A stretch of DNA of 38,931 nucleotides from Bacteroidota bacterium (GCA_018266955.1 JAFDZI010000010.1:1-38931), one strand, 5' to 3'; shown: positions 1 to 10,583, counted from the stretch's first letter. Numbers and translations are program-made. Notes: generated by a model from the letters alone, not told the origin.

Positions 1-183
1 TAATCATGGGAATTTCATATGTTGCTATTTATTTTTTTTTTTTATGTTCGTATGTAATCGTCCATCTTCATTCATGCATTTTTGAAGGACAATTAGTTTA
101 TGATTCTCTTGTGAAGCTATTTGTTTTGTGAATTCAAGGGATCAATCACTATTATGGAAAGTGAGATTTCTTGAATTGTGGGA
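1..183. other. Non-coding edge region with nested inverted repeat
   Basis: No convincing coding frame was found on either strand. The stretch contains a T-rich run near 31-43 and an inverted repeat, AATTCAAG at 131-138 against CTTGAATT at 170-177, with an inner CACT (147-150)/AGTG (160-163) pair. It lies just past the stop of the DUF1569 gene, so it could be that gene's terminator region, but there is no clean T-tract after the stem on the minus strand. Function is unknown. Confidence 0.35.
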
Positions 184-639
184 TTAAACGCCAAATTGTT
201 TGAGGTGATGGTCCAAGTGTTTCGCCATCATATTATTCCATTCTGTAGCACTTAGCGGGCCAAAAGAAATACTTTCTTTCCCTTCAAAGGCATCGGCGCC
301 CAATTGTTGTACTTTTTGTATGTACCCAATCAGTTTTTTTTGTTCCTCATCAAATACTTTTTCATCAGAAATCACAAAAGCAGGACTTGTCGGAAGGTTG
401 GTTTTGTAAGCTATGTCGTTACATACTTTGTTTTTCACGAACTTTTTTAGAATAAAACGAGCAATAAATCCGGGTTTCTTATGTTTTTCAGGTTCAAAAA
501 TCATAGAGTAGGTAATGTTGCAATGGGCAAGCATTTGGTCCACGGTCATTTTGCCCCATCGTCTTTCGGAACGGGCATTTAGTTGGTTTATTCTGTCGAT
601 GTAAGATTGGGCATCTTGTGCGTTAAAAATATTTTTCAT
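184..639 (-). CDS. DUF1569 domain protein (DinB-like fold)
   Basis: A 151-residue soluble protein without a signal peptide. It resembles the DUF1569 family, which is related to the DinB/YfiT four-helix bundle: an N-terminal W-G-K-M-T-V-D-Q-M-L-A-H-C stretch (about residues 28-40) and a C-terminal segment ending H-L-D-H-H-L-K-Q-F. The histidines of these two segments are where DinB-fold relatives bind a metal; that role here is inferred. It starts 3 bases after the stop of the glutathione peroxidase gene, so the two are probably cotranscribed, peroxidase first. The biochemical function of DUF1569 is not established; a thiol- or stress-related role would fit the neighbour but is a guess. Confidence 0.75.
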   Translation of the reverse strand: MKNIFNAQDAQSYIDRINQLNARSERRWGKMTVDQMLAHCNITYSMIFEPEKHKKPGFIARFILKKFVKNKVCNDIAYKTNLPTSPAFVISDEKVFDEEQKKLIGYIQKVQQLGADAFEGKESISFGPLSATEWNNMMAKHLDHHLKQFGV

Positions 640-642
640 CTT

Positions 643-1209
643 TTAATTTTTAGGCTGTAAATATTGTGTAATTCTAGTGTCTGTGGGTTTTGTGGTGCTT
701 AGAAAAGAGTCGATAAGTGTGCCGTTTTCATCCACTAGAAATTTTGTGAAGTTCCAAAGAATTGTAGTATTTTTCACACCATTGTATTCTTTTTGGGTTA
801 AAAATTCAAACAGAGGTTCTATTGAATCTCCTTTTACCGAAACTTTGGCAGCCATAGGAAAAGTTACTCTATAATTTTTTGTGCAAAAAGTTGCAATTTC
901 TTGATTGTTTCCTGGTTCTTGGCTTCCGAAATTATTGGCCGGAAATCCGACAACAACCAATTGGTTTTTGTATTGTTGGTAAAGTTTTTCTAAATCGGCA
1001 TATTGTGGTGTAAAACCACACTCAGAAGCGGTATTCACAATTAGGATTTTTTTCCCTTTGAAGTCCGAAAAATCGATGGTTTTTCCATCAATACCTTTTA
1101 CTTTGTAATTGTAAATAGAATGGATTTGGGAGGAGGTAGTTTTCTTTCTATTGGTACAGCTTTGTACAAAACTAAAAATAGCGAAACAAAGGAGAAGTAT
1201 TTTTTTCAT
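643..1209 (-). CDS. Glutathione peroxidase family lipoprotein
   Basis: A thiol peroxidase of the glutathione peroxidase (GPx) family that reduces hydrogen peroxide or lipid hydroperoxides. The 188-residue protein has a lipoprotein signal (F-V-Q-S-C, Cys18), so it should be anchored in the envelope. The GPx tetrad is visible: Cys64 in N-T-A-S-E-C-G-F, Gln97 in G-S-Q-E-P-G, and Trp152-Asn153 in L-W-N-F-T-K-F. The active residue is Cys, not selenocysteine. Bacterial Cys-GPx enzymes usually take electrons from thioredoxin; a second cysteine in the usual resolving region is Cys109. It is followed by the DUF1569 gene in a likely two-gene unit. The lipoprotein form is seen in several Flavobacteriia but is not the commonest cytosolic form. 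Confidence 0.93.
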   Translation of the reverse strand: MKKILLLCFAIFSFVQSCTNRKKTTSSQIHSIYNYKVKGIDGKTIDFSDFKGKKILIVNTASECGFTPQYADLEKLYQQYKNQLVVVGFPANNFGSQEPGNNQEIATFCTKNYRVTFPMAAKVSVKGDSIEPLFEFLTQKEYNGVKNTTILWNFTKFLVDENGTLIDSFLSTTKPTDTRITQYLQPKN

Positions 1210-1303
1210 ATTGAGCTATTTATTTTTTAATGGTCAAAGTCAATCATCCTATCTTCAGGATATAAGTCGTAGTATTTGGATAACTAAAAGTTTCAATTTT
1301 ATT

Positions 1304-2422
1304 TTAGCTTTTTCTGTGGATGTATCGGGTGAGTTTTATCCCCATATCTGCCCAGACGATTTTTGCATTGGCATTTCTTTCCAAATGATAATCAGCTGCT
1401 GAGAGTTCTTCTAAAATATCTTCAATATTAGCACCATGGATGTATTGGGCGAATTTTTCCCATTTAAAACCATTGTGGGCTACGGTTTTATACACCAAAT
1501 CGGGATGTGCATAAGTTTGCATTAGGGCCAATCTGAAAATTTCTGCACAAAAATGGAGGAAATTTTTTTGTTTTTCACGATTCCATGCGGCAATGTCTTT
1601 ACTCCATTGTAGGATTTGTCTCAGGTTGTCGGGTTTGGTTTTTACCATAAATGCATGCCTAACCCAATGGATAAATAACTCCTCGAATTCCGTATCAATT
1701 TCTTGATTATGAATAATTTTCAGGGTGTTGTTCCAGTTTCCTTGTGTTTGGTAGCTTATTTGTTTGGCTTTTTCATCCGAGATTTGGTATTGTTCTATAA
1801 GGTGTTTTTCGATTTCGTATTCGTCTATCCTAGGTACTTCCACCATTTGCGTCCTAGAAAGGATGGTGGGAAGGATGGTGTCTGTATTTTCGGCAGTGAG
1901 TATAATAATTGTTTTGGCGGGTGGTTCTTCTAAAAATTTCAAGAATTTATTGGCTGCCTGTACATTCATTTTATCAGCACGCCAAACAATGAGAATTTTG
2001 GTACCTCCTTCAAAGCTTTTTAATGAAAATTTTTGCCCAATTTCTTCCATTTCACTGGCAGAGATAAAGAACTGTTTGTTTTCGGATTCTAAATTTTTGG
2101 TCCAGTTTTCAAAATCAGCATAGGGATTTTCTAAGATCATTTCTCTAAAATTGTCAAATAATCTTTTGCTGGTTGAATCGTTTTTCTCGGTATAAACAGG
2201 AAAACTAAAATGTAAATCTAAGTGGTTGATGTGTTCTACTTTAGAGGCCGATTGAGGGTTCTCTTTAATGAAAATCTCTTTAGCATAAGCCAAAACCAAA
2301 GGCAAGACTCCATATCCTTCTTTGCCTACAAATAATTGCGCATGACTTATTCTGTCCTCTTGAATACTTGTTTTTAATATGGTCTTCAGTTTTTCTTGAC
2401 CAATAATGTTTTCCCAATTCAT
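1304..2422 (-). CDS. holB: DNA polymerase III delta' subunit (clamp loader)
   Basis: An AAA+ clamp-loader subunit of 372 residues that helps load the sliding clamp onto DNA. The start M-N-W-E-N-I-I-G-Q-E-K-L and the segment R-I-S-H-A-Q-L-F-V-G are typical of DnaX/HolB. The Walker A region reads V-G-K-E-G-Y-G-V and lacks the GKT of a working P-loop, as expected for a delta' that does not hydrolyse ATP. The stretch F-L-K-F-L-E-E-P-P, then a Ser-Arg (I-L-S-R-T-Q), corresponds to the sensor/SRC region; the Cys is replaced by Thr. Zinc-binding cysteines are absent. A perfect -7 box lies only four bases upstream of the ATG, suggesting a leaderless message. Confidence 0.92.
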   Translation of the reverse strand: MNWENIIGQEKLKTILKTSIQEDRISHAQLFVGKEGYGVLPLVLAYAKEIFIKENPQSASKVEHINHLDLHFSFPVYTEKNDSTSKRLFDNFREMILENPYADFENWTKNLESENKQFFISASEMEEIGQKFSLKSFEGGTKILIVWRADKMNVQAANKFLKFLEEPPAKTIIILTAENTDTILPTILSRTQMVEVPRIDEYEIEKHLIEQYQISDEKAKQISYQTQGNWNNTLKIIHNQEIDTEFEELFIHWVRHAFMVKTKPDNLRQILQWSKDIAAWNREKQKNFLHFCAEIFRLALMQTYAHPDLVYKTVAHNGFKWEKFAQYIHGANIEDILEELSAADYHLERNANAKIVWADMGIKLTRYIHRKS

Positions 2423-2426
2423 GTTT

Positions 2427-2434
2427 CAAATATA
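2427..2434 (-). promoter_or_regulatory. -7 box of holB promoter
   Basis: On the minus strand this reads TATATTTG, a perfect match to the Bacteroidota -7 consensus TAnnTTTG. It ends four bases before the holB ATG, so the transcript would start at or next to the start codon. No clear TTTG -33 element was seen. Confidence 0.5.
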
Positions 2435-2719
2435 CAGATTTTGAATAATATGAATTCTAAAGATGAAAGCCTTTTTTTGAGCATTTGTGGTAATAAATAA
2501 GAATGATTTAACTACAAAATGTTTTCGTAAAATCCATCATATTCTTTTGAATTAAATAAAAGTCAATTATAACTTTTTTAATGAAAATACTTCACAAACA
2601 CTAAAATTATCTGCTTTTATGAAAATTATTCTTGTACTTAACAAATTTTAACCTCATTATATTTTTACAATTCACTTATAATTTCGATATTTGCCAGTCA
2701 TTTTTACTAAAACTCAAGA
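2435..2719. other. AT-rich intergenic region between divergent genes
   Basis: About 285 bases between the divergent holB and outer-membrane protein genes. No coding frame or strong hairpin was found. A near-consensus -7 box, GATATTTG, lies at 2686-2693, 26 bases before the plus-strand ATG, and could serve the outer-membrane protein. The rest is unremarkable AT-rich sequence. Confidence 0.4.
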
Positions 2720-3994
2720 ATGAAAAAAATATTTGGATTAACATTCCTAACTGCAGGTTTTTTTCTGCACGCTCAAAATATTGGTAACTCACCGTATGCT
2801 GCTTTTGGCTTAGGCGATACTCAGTACGAAAACAATGTTGAAATTTCTTCCATGGGGGGGATTTCCACCGCTTATGTTTCGGATATCAACAACAGCTTCA
2901 ATTTTGCAAACCCAGCCAATAACAAGAATTTGGAGCTTACTTCATTTAAATTGGAAGCTACTAACGAAAATAATATTTTCAAATCCAATTATAATAATGT
3001 AGATGTAAAAAAACACTCTACCTACTTGTCCAACATCTCCATAGCTTTTCCACTTTCGCCTAAAATGAAATTCGGAATTGGATATCAACCCTATAGTTCT
3101 AAAAGATACAATATGTTGATGACCAAAACACAGCCCGATGGTTCTATGGACATTAATAGCTTTCATGGTGAGGGTACCCTCAATAATGTACAAGCTGCTG
3201 CGTCTTATACCATAATTCCTGAGCTTTCCATCGGTATTAAAGCCAATTATTATTTTGGAAATCTTTATGATATTAATGAACTGACTAATTCTACGGCAGA
3301 ATTGGTGAATGGCTATGAAACGAGAAATGAAATCAAAAATTTTAATTTCACTTTTGGAGCCAACTATCAAAAAACTTTTTGGAACGATCATAAGTTAACC
3401 ATTGGGGCTACTTCCACTTTAGGAAATACCAGTACTATGAAAACGGAATTCCTCAATAGTACTTATTACTACAATTCCAAAAATGAAAAAATGTACGAAT
3501 CTGTTATTGATAAACAATCTTTCGAGTCCAAAAACCTAATCCCGATGGAAATGTCCTTTGGGGTAGGCTATGGTAATGCCAATAAATGGTTTGTAGGAAC
3601 ACAAGTGGATTATGAAAAAGGTGAAAATATCTTATACCTAGGAAAACCTTTTGCTTATCAAGACTCGTATAAGTTTGCAGCCGGAGGTTGGGTTTTGCCT
3701 AACTACAATAACTTTAGAAATTATTTCTCCAGAGTAATTTATCGTTTTGGGGCTTATTACGAAAAAGGAAACTTAAGAATTAATGACAAAAACATCAATG
3801 CTTTTGCTGTAACCGCTGGCGCTTCCTTGCCTTTCAAAAATAATTCCATCAACAAAATGAGTTCCATCGATTTAGGAATTGAAATTGGTAAAAGAGGAAC
3901 CGTAGAAAATTACCTTATTAGCCAAACTTTCTTTAATTTAAAAATTGGAATTAACTTTGCCGATAAATGGTTCGGAAAGCGATTATACAACTAA
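2720..3994 (+). CDS. Conserved outer-membrane beta-barrel-type protein
   Basis: A 424-residue protein with a Sec signal peptide (about residues 1-19, ending H-A-Q). The mature part starts with the N-S-P-Y-A-A-F-G-L-G-D pattern common in flavobacterial surface barrel proteins. The body alternates hydrophobic and polar residues with many Asn, Tyr and Gly, as in outer-membrane beta strands, and ends in I-G-I-N-F-A-D-K-W-F. It resembles uncharacterised flavobacterial proteins encoded just upstream of lptC. The next gene, for the LPS-export lipoprotein LptC, begins almost immediately, so an envelope-biogenesis link is possible. Substrate and function are unknown; a FadL-like transport role cannot be shown from sequence. 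Confidence 0.75.
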   Translation: MKKIFGLTFLTAGFFLHAQNIGNSPYAAFGLGDTQYENNVEISSMGGISTAYVSDINNSFNFANPANNKNLELTSFKLEATNENNIFKSNYNNVDVKKHSTYLSNISIAFPLSPKMKFGIGYQPYSSKRYNMLMTKTQPDGSMDINSFHGEGTLNNVQAAASYTIIPELSIGIKANYYFGNLYDINELTNSTAELVNGYETRNEIKNFNFTFGANYQKTFWNDHKLTIGATSTLGNTSTMKTEFLNSTYYYNSKNEKMYESVIDKQSFESKNLIPMEMSFGVGYGNANKWFVGTQVDYEKGENILYLGKPFAYQDSYKFAAGGWVLPNYNNFRNYFSRVIYRFGAYYEKGNLRINDKNINAFAVTAGASLPFKNNSINKMSSIDLGIEIGKRGTVENYLISQTFFNLKIGINFADKWFGKRLYN

Positions 3995-3998
3995 TTTC

Positions 3999-4598
3999 AT
4001 GTACAATATTTTCTTACATAGAAGGATTTTAAAAACTATAGCAACCACTTTGTTGGGGGCTATATTTTTTTGTGGTTTAATGGCTTGTGAGGAAGATTTG
4101 GCTAAAGTAAATGAAAATAAAAATAAAAACTTTCCTTCTCAAATTATCCATAATGCCTATATCGTGCAAAGAGATTCTGGTTTTATAAAATTGAAAGCCT
4201 CGGCACCCATTATTGAAAAATATGAACTTATAGACACTCCTTATGTTGTAGCGAAAAAAGGCGTGAAAATCGATTTTTTCGATCCTAAAAAACCAAAAGT
4301 ACCAGGTAAAATAACAGCTAAATATGCCAAATTTGTAGAAATGAAAAAATTCTACGAAGCCAAAGGCAATGTTCGTATTGTAACCAACGAAGGTCAGATG
4401 TTTGCAATGCAATCCATCTATTGGGATCAAGCCAACCGATTGGTGTACACCAAAGATACGGTGTATGTTACCGATAAAGATGGCTCTACTCTTATTGGCA
4501 ATCACGGGATGAAAGCCAAAGACGATTTCTCCGAATATACTTTTTATAACAATTCAGGCGATTTTTCTGGGGCTAAAATTCCCGCATCACAAAAATAA
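3999..4598 (+). CDS. lptC: LPS export periplasmic lipoprotein LptC
   Basis: Component of the Lpt bridge that moves lipopolysaccharide from the inner to the outer membrane; it passes LPS from LptB2FG to LptA-type proteins. The ATG at 3999 gives 199 residues. An in-frame upstream start at 3945 would overlap the preceding gene and put an implausible extension before the signal peptide. The lipobox G-L-M-A-C places the lipidated Cys at residue 30, so this is a lipoprotein, as is usual in Bacteroidota, and not the single-TM form of Proteobacteria. The later beta-rich part (K-F-Y-E-A-K-G-N-V-R-I-V-T and following) matches the OstA/LptC fold. Its TAA overlaps the anmK ATG by one base, so the two are translationally coupled. 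Confidence 0.85.
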   Translation: MYNIFLHRRILKTIATTLLGAIFFCGLMACEEDLAKVNENKNKNFPSQIIHNAYIVQRDSGFIKLKASAPIIEKYELIDTPYVVAKKGVKIDFFDPKKPKVPGKITAKYAKFVEMKKFYEAKGNVRIVTNEGQMFAMQSIYWDQANRLVYTKDTVYVTDKDGSTLIGNHGMKAKDDFSEYTFYNNSGDFSGAKIPASQK

Positions 4599-5653
4599 TG
4601 CAAGATACTCTTCATGTTTTAGGACTAATGTCTGGCACCAGTCTCGATGGATTGGATATATGCCATGCTTCATTTCAAAAAAACGAAACCAACCAATGGT
4701 CTTTTACCATACATGAGGCACAAACCATTCCATACCCTGACGATTGGTGCCATCAGCTGAAAAATGCCATTCATCTTGCTGCAGAAGAACTTTTAAGCTT
4801 GGATGTAGCTTATGGCTTTTATTTGGGCGAAAGAGTACTGGATTTTATTCAACAACATCAACTGATAAGTATTGATTTAATTGCCTCTCATGGACATACA
4901 GTGTTTCATCAGCCGCAGAAAAAATTTACATTGCAAATCGGCGATGGTAGAGCAATAAAATTAGTCACACAAATTCCTGTTGCCTATGATTTCAGGATGC
5001 AAGATGTTTTGATGGGTGGTAATGGTGCACCTTTGGTACCAATTGGAGATGAGTTTTTGTTTTCAAAGTATGATGCGTGCATTAACTTGGGAGGTTTTTC
5101 CAATATTTCTTTAGCGCATCAAAGCAAAAGAATAGCGTTTGATATTTGCCCCGTCAATATTGTGTTAAATCATTTAGCCACTCATTTGGGCTTTGACTAT
5201 GACGACCAAGGTACCTTATCCAAAAAAGGTAAAATTCACCCAACCATCCTACAACAATTAAATGATTTGGAATTCTATTCATTCAATTATCCTAAATCAT
5301 TAGGGTTGGAATGGGTAGTACACAACATTTATCCTATTATTTCAGAAATGGATGAATATGATGCTTTGGCTACTTTTACCGAACATATTGCTGTACAGAT
5401 TTCCCAAACACTTAATTTTTTTAAGTTAAAAAACGCTTTATTTACTGGAGGAGGCGTTTATAATTCTTATTTAATAGAGAAAATACAGTCCAAAACAGAC
5501 TGTACCATCATCATCCCGTCAGATACAATTATTCAGTACAAAGAAGCACTTATTTTTGCCTTGATGGGTGCTTTGCGTTGGAACAATCAGATTAATGTTT
5601 TGTCCTCGGCAACTGGAAGTAGTCACGATCATTGTTCGGGGCTTTTGGTCTAA
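4598..5653 (+). CDS. anmK: Anhydro-N-acetylmuramic acid kinase
   Basis: Phosphorylates 1,6-anhydro-N-acetylmuramic acid, released from peptidoglycan by lytic transglycosylases, to MurNAc-6-phosphate, with ring opening. Length (351 residues) is close to the usual ~370. Family motifs are clear: G-L-M-S-G-T-S-L-D-G at the start (ATP binding), A-S-H-G-H-T-V-F-H, Q-I-G-D-G, a sugar-binding V-A-Y-D-F-R region, N-L-G-G-F-S-N-I-S, and L-F-T-G-G-G-V-Y-N near the end. It is cotranscribed with lptC. Its stop overlaps the stop of the convergent NahK-like gene by four bases. Confidence 0.95.
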   Translation: MQDTLHVLGLMSGTSLDGLDICHASFQKNETNQWSFTIHEAQTIPYPDDWCHQLKNAIHLAAEELLSLDVAYGFYLGERVLDFIQQHQLISIDLIASHGHTVFHQPQKKFTLQIGDGRAIKLVTQIPVAYDFRMQDVLMGGNGAPLVPIGDEFLFSKYDACINLGGFSNISLAHQSKRIAFDICPVNIVLNHLATHLGFDYDDQGTLSKKGKIHPTILQQLNDLEFYSFNYPKSLGLEWVVHNIYPIISEMDEYDALATFTEHIAVQISQTLNFFKLKNALFTGGGVYNSYLIEKIQSKTDCTIIIPSDTIIQYKEALIFALMGALRWNNQINVLSSATGSSHDHCSGLLV

Positions 5654-6674
5654 ATTTCCAGATATTTTTGTAAGCCTTTTAGTAAATTTATTTGGTTGTT
5701 GGCTCTATCCAAATTATAAGTTTCATATCGTATGCTATAATATTGGCTTCCATTCAAATAATCGGTAATAAAACGAACTGCTTGTATATAGATAACCACT
5801 TGTGCAGCATAGTCTAAATTTTCCCTTTCTATATCTGTTATAATGCAGGTTAAAGGTTTTAAAAATCCTCTTTTTACCGCTTCATAATATTCTGGGTTAA
5901 AGTTTTCTGTACTTTCTATAGAATCTTCATCCAACCTATTGGTATAGGAACGAACCATATCACCAAAATCATAGAGTAAGGTAGCTTGCATTAAGGTATC
6001 CCAATCGATAATGGCAATTGCTTGGTTCTCTGGGTTGAAGAGTACATTGCTTATTTTGGGATCAGCATGAATGATTCTTTTGGGTAAGGCATTATTTTTT
6101 TGCCAAGTGATCCATTGTTGGGGTAAATTTTCCCATTGTAGAAGAAAATCCAGAACTTTTTTTGCCTTTTTTTTATATAAGTCCTGAGCCTGAGTAATGG
6201 CAATTTTAAAATCTTGCATTCTCTTATCAAAATCGATAAAGCCAGGTAAAACCTCATGTAAATGGATATTTTCTTGATTAAGACAAAGGTAAAATTCACC
6301 AAACGCTTCTACTGCTTTTTCAGCCATAGCTGCATTTTCTACTTTTAGTACGGTTTGGCTGTTGTCTATATAACTCATCAATCGCCAAGAATTTCCATGA
6401 CGATCTTGGGTAATCAATTGCCCGGAACTATTGGGTAATAATTCGATTAATTCTAATGAGTATTTATTTTTACTAAGAGTGGTATTGGCCAATAAATGAT
6501 TATTGACTATCGCTTGTGGATTTTTGAAGATTTGGGTATTTATTTTTTGAAGAATAAATTTTTTCCCATTGTTTTTATTTTCAACAAAATAAGTTGCGTT
6601 GATTAATCCGTTGTCAATAGCTTTTACCCCAATTTCATCTTGGGGTAAAAAGTATTGTTCTATAATTTCTGTGG

Positions 6675-6681
<7 letters not shown>
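5650..6681 (-). CDS. nahK: NahK-like N-acetylhexosamine 1-kinase (APH fold)
   Basis: A cytosolic sugar kinase of the aminoglycoside-phosphotransferase fold, predicted to phosphorylate GalNAc/GlcNAc at C1. The 343 residues follow the pattern I remember for Bifidobacterium NahK/LnpB along their length: G-L-I-N-A-T-Y near 25-31, Y/F-I-L-Q-x-I-N-T-x-I-F near 42-52, H205-A-D207-P-K-I-S-N212 (catalytic Asp and Asn), D226-W-D228 (metal), L-Y-D-F-G-D-M-V-R, and a C-terminal R-F-I-T-D-Y-L-N-G. AmgK-type MurNAc kinases share the fold but not these stretches. Translation starts at a TTG overlapping the nucleotidyltransferase stop. Some relatives are misannotated as mucin desulfatase. The exact sugar is inferred. 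Confidence 0.8.
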
Positions 6682-8967
<2,286 letters not shown>

Positions 8968-9009
8968 TTATTCATTTAAAGTTGAGTTGATATTTTTTAA
9001 AGGAAGTGA

Positions 9010-9039
9010 CAAAAGTAGGATTTTGTTTTTTTTTATCAA
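9010..9039 (-). promoter_or_regulatory. Promoter of the GH109 operon
   Basis: On the minus strand, TACTTTTG (9017-9010) fits the TAnnTTTG -7 box. A TTG at 9039-9037, 19 bases further upstream, fits the -33 element. The predicted 5' leader to the ATG at 8958 is about 45 bases. Confidence 0.5.
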
Positions 9040-9197
9040 TTTATATTCGATAGATTTTAATGATAGAAAAAGGTGTTTTGTTTGAGTAAATAAATGTTTT
9101 TCGTTATTATTCAGTCAAAATAAGAATAATTAGTAACTATCTATACTTTTTTCGTAAATCAATTTGTTTAGGTTTTCAGTTAAATAACAGTAAAGAC

Positions 9198-9229
9198 TTG
9201 ACAACCCCTATTTTCAGGTCGTATATTTG
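9198..9229 (+). promoter_or_regulatory. Promoter upstream of queA
   Basis: TTGAC begins at 9198, and a perfect -7 box TATATTTG lies at 9222-9229, 21 bases after the TTG. This spacing fits the Bacteroidota sigma factor. Transcription would begin near 9234, leaving an unusually long leader of about 185 bases before the queA ATG. Confidence 0.6.
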
Positions 9230-9245
9230 CAAAATGAAAAAGTAA

Positions 9246-9293
9246 ATGAAAAAACACCCCATGAGTATCAATAGTATCTTATGATGTTTTTTT
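9246..9293 (+). promoter_or_regulatory. Leader hairpin with T-tract and 12-codon ORF (possible attenuator)
   Basis: AAAAAACA (9249-9256) pairs with TGTTTTTT (9285-9292), and CATGAG (9260-9265) pairs with CTTATG (9278-9283, one G-T pair). The two stems are separated by a CCC/A internal loop. The stem ends in a run of T, so it could act as an intrinsic terminator early in the queA leader. A 12-codon frame (M-K-K-H-P-M-S-I-N-S-I-L, 9246-9284) ends inside the stem. It follows directly on a 3-codon frame (9234-9245). Whether it is translated or regulatory is unknown. Confidence 0.3.
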
Positions 9294-9336
9294 CACCATT
9301 TATTTTTTTAGTTAAATAATTACATTCAATTTATGA

Positions 9337-9390
9337 AATTGCCAAGGTTAAATTTTCTTTATGTAACAACACCCATAAAGATAGGCAATT
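9337..9390 (+). promoter_or_regulatory. Nested stem structure in queA leader (candidate cis-RNA)
   Basis: The outer stem AATTGCC (9337-9343)/GGCAATT (9384-9390) encloses a perfect inner stem CTTTATG (9357-9363)/CATAAAG (9374-9380) with a 10-base loop. The 13-base left and 3-base right internal loops make it look like an aptamer-style RNA and not a terminator; no T-tract follows. It lies 30 bases before the queA ATG. I could not match it to the known preQ1 riboswitch classes. Confidence 0.35.
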
Positions 9391-9420
9391 GCATTATTAT
9401 AAAATATAAAATATCAATAT

Positions 9421-10470
9421 ATGAAGACTTCAGATTTTAATTTTACTCTACCAGACGAACTTTTGGCAATGCATCCGGCAGATCATAGAGATGAGTCCAG
9501 ACTAATGGTACTGAACCGAAAGACTGAGACTATAGAACATCGTCTGTTTAAAGATGTTATTGACTATTTTGACGAAGGAGACTTATTTGTTTTCAACAAT
9601 ACCAAAGTTTTCCCTGCAAGATTGTATGGTAATAAAGAAAAAACAGGAGCCAAAATTGAAGTTTTCTTATTAAGAGAATTGGACAAAGAAACCCGTGTAT
9701 GGGATGTTTTGGTAGATCCTGCAAGAAAAATAAGAATAGGAAATAAGCTATTCTTTACCGAGGACGAGTCTTTGGTGGCAGAAGTAATCGACAATACAAC
9801 TTCTAGAGGCAGAACTTTAAGATTTTTGTACGATGGTAGCTACGAAGAATTTAGAAAAAAATTAAACGATTTGGGCGAAACACCATTGCCTAAATACATT
9901 GACAGACCTGTAGAACCAGAAGATGCAGAAAGATTCCAAACCATTTATGCTAAAGTAGAAGGTGCCGTTGCAGCACCAACTGCAGGTTTACACTTCTCCA
10001 AACATTTAATGAAAAGATTAGAAATAAAAGGTGTTGATTTTGCTGAAGTAACCTTACATGTTGGGTTAGGAACATTTAACCCTATCGAAGTTGAAGATCT
10101 TAGCAAACATAAAATGGAATCTGAAGAAGCTTTCATTGATGAAAAAACAGCTGAAATAATTAATAAAGCAACTGAAGAACAAAGGAAAATATGTGCCGTT
10201 GGGACAACAACCATGAGAACTATAGAAACCTCTGTTTCTTCCAACAAAAAGATTTCTGCTTTTCACGGTTGGACCAATAAATTTATATATCCACCACATG
10301 ATTTTGGGGTTGCTAATTCAATGATTACCAATTTCCACATGCCAAAATCTACTTTGGTGATGATGATTGCTGCTTTTGCAGGAAGAGATTTCCTAATGCA
10401 CGCCTATCAAGAAGCCATCAAAGAAAAATATAAATTCTATTCTTATGGAGATGCAATGCTCATTTTGTAA
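9421..10470 (+). CDS. queA: S-adenosylmethionine:tRNA ribosyltransferase-isomerase
   Basis: Penultimate enzyme of queuosine synthesis. It transfers and isomerises the ribosyl part of S-adenosylmethionine onto preQ1 at the wobble position (G34) of GUN-anticodon tRNAs, giving epoxyqueuosine. Length is standard (349 residues). Typical segments are visible: D-F-x-F-x-L-P-x-E-L-L-A near the start, [44 protein letters not shown], and N-F-H-M-P-K-S-T-L near the C-terminus. It is preceded by a long structured leader and followed by a strong terminator, so it is probably monocistronic. No other queuosine gene is in the window. Confidence 0.96.
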   Translation: MKTSDFNFTLPDELLAMHPADHRDESRLMVLNRKTETIEHRLFKDVIDYFDEGDLFVFNNTKVFPARLYGNKEKTGAKIEVFLLRELDKETRVWDVLVDPARKIRIGNKLFFTEDESLVAEVIDNTTSRGRTLRFLYDGSYEEFRKKLNDLGETPLPKYIDRPVEPEDAERFQTIYAKVEGAVAAPTAGLHFSKHLMKRLEIKGVDFAEVTLHVGLGTFNPIEVEDLSKHKMESEEAFIDEKTAEIINKATEEQRKICAVGTTTMRTIETSVSSNKKISAFHGWTNKFIYPPHDFGVANSMITNFHMPKSTLVMMIAAFAGRDFLMHAYQEAIKEKYKFYSYGDAMLIL

Positions 10471-10488
10471 TCCATAAATAAAAATATC

Positions 10489-10527
10489 TTAAAGCCTTCT
10501 GAATTTTTTTTCAGGAGGCTTTTTACA
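10489..10527 (+). terminator. Intrinsic terminator after queA
   Basis: GCCTTCTGA pairs with TCAGGAGGC (one G-T pair) around a T-rich loop, flanked by AAA on the left and TTTTT on the right. It lies 20 bases after the queA stop. Confidence 0.8.
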
Positions 10528-10583
10528 CTAAAAACAGTGTTTTTGAAACTCAATTACATGAAATATGTCCGATTTCATTTCCT

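Noticed and set aside
3945..3998. Upstream extension of lptC
   Set aside because: Overlaps the preceding gene and would bury the lipoprotein signal.
9337..9390. Known preQ1 riboswitch before queA
   Set aside because: The stem sequence and the lack of the A-rich tail that forms the preQ1-I pseudoknot do not fit; left as an unnamed candidate.
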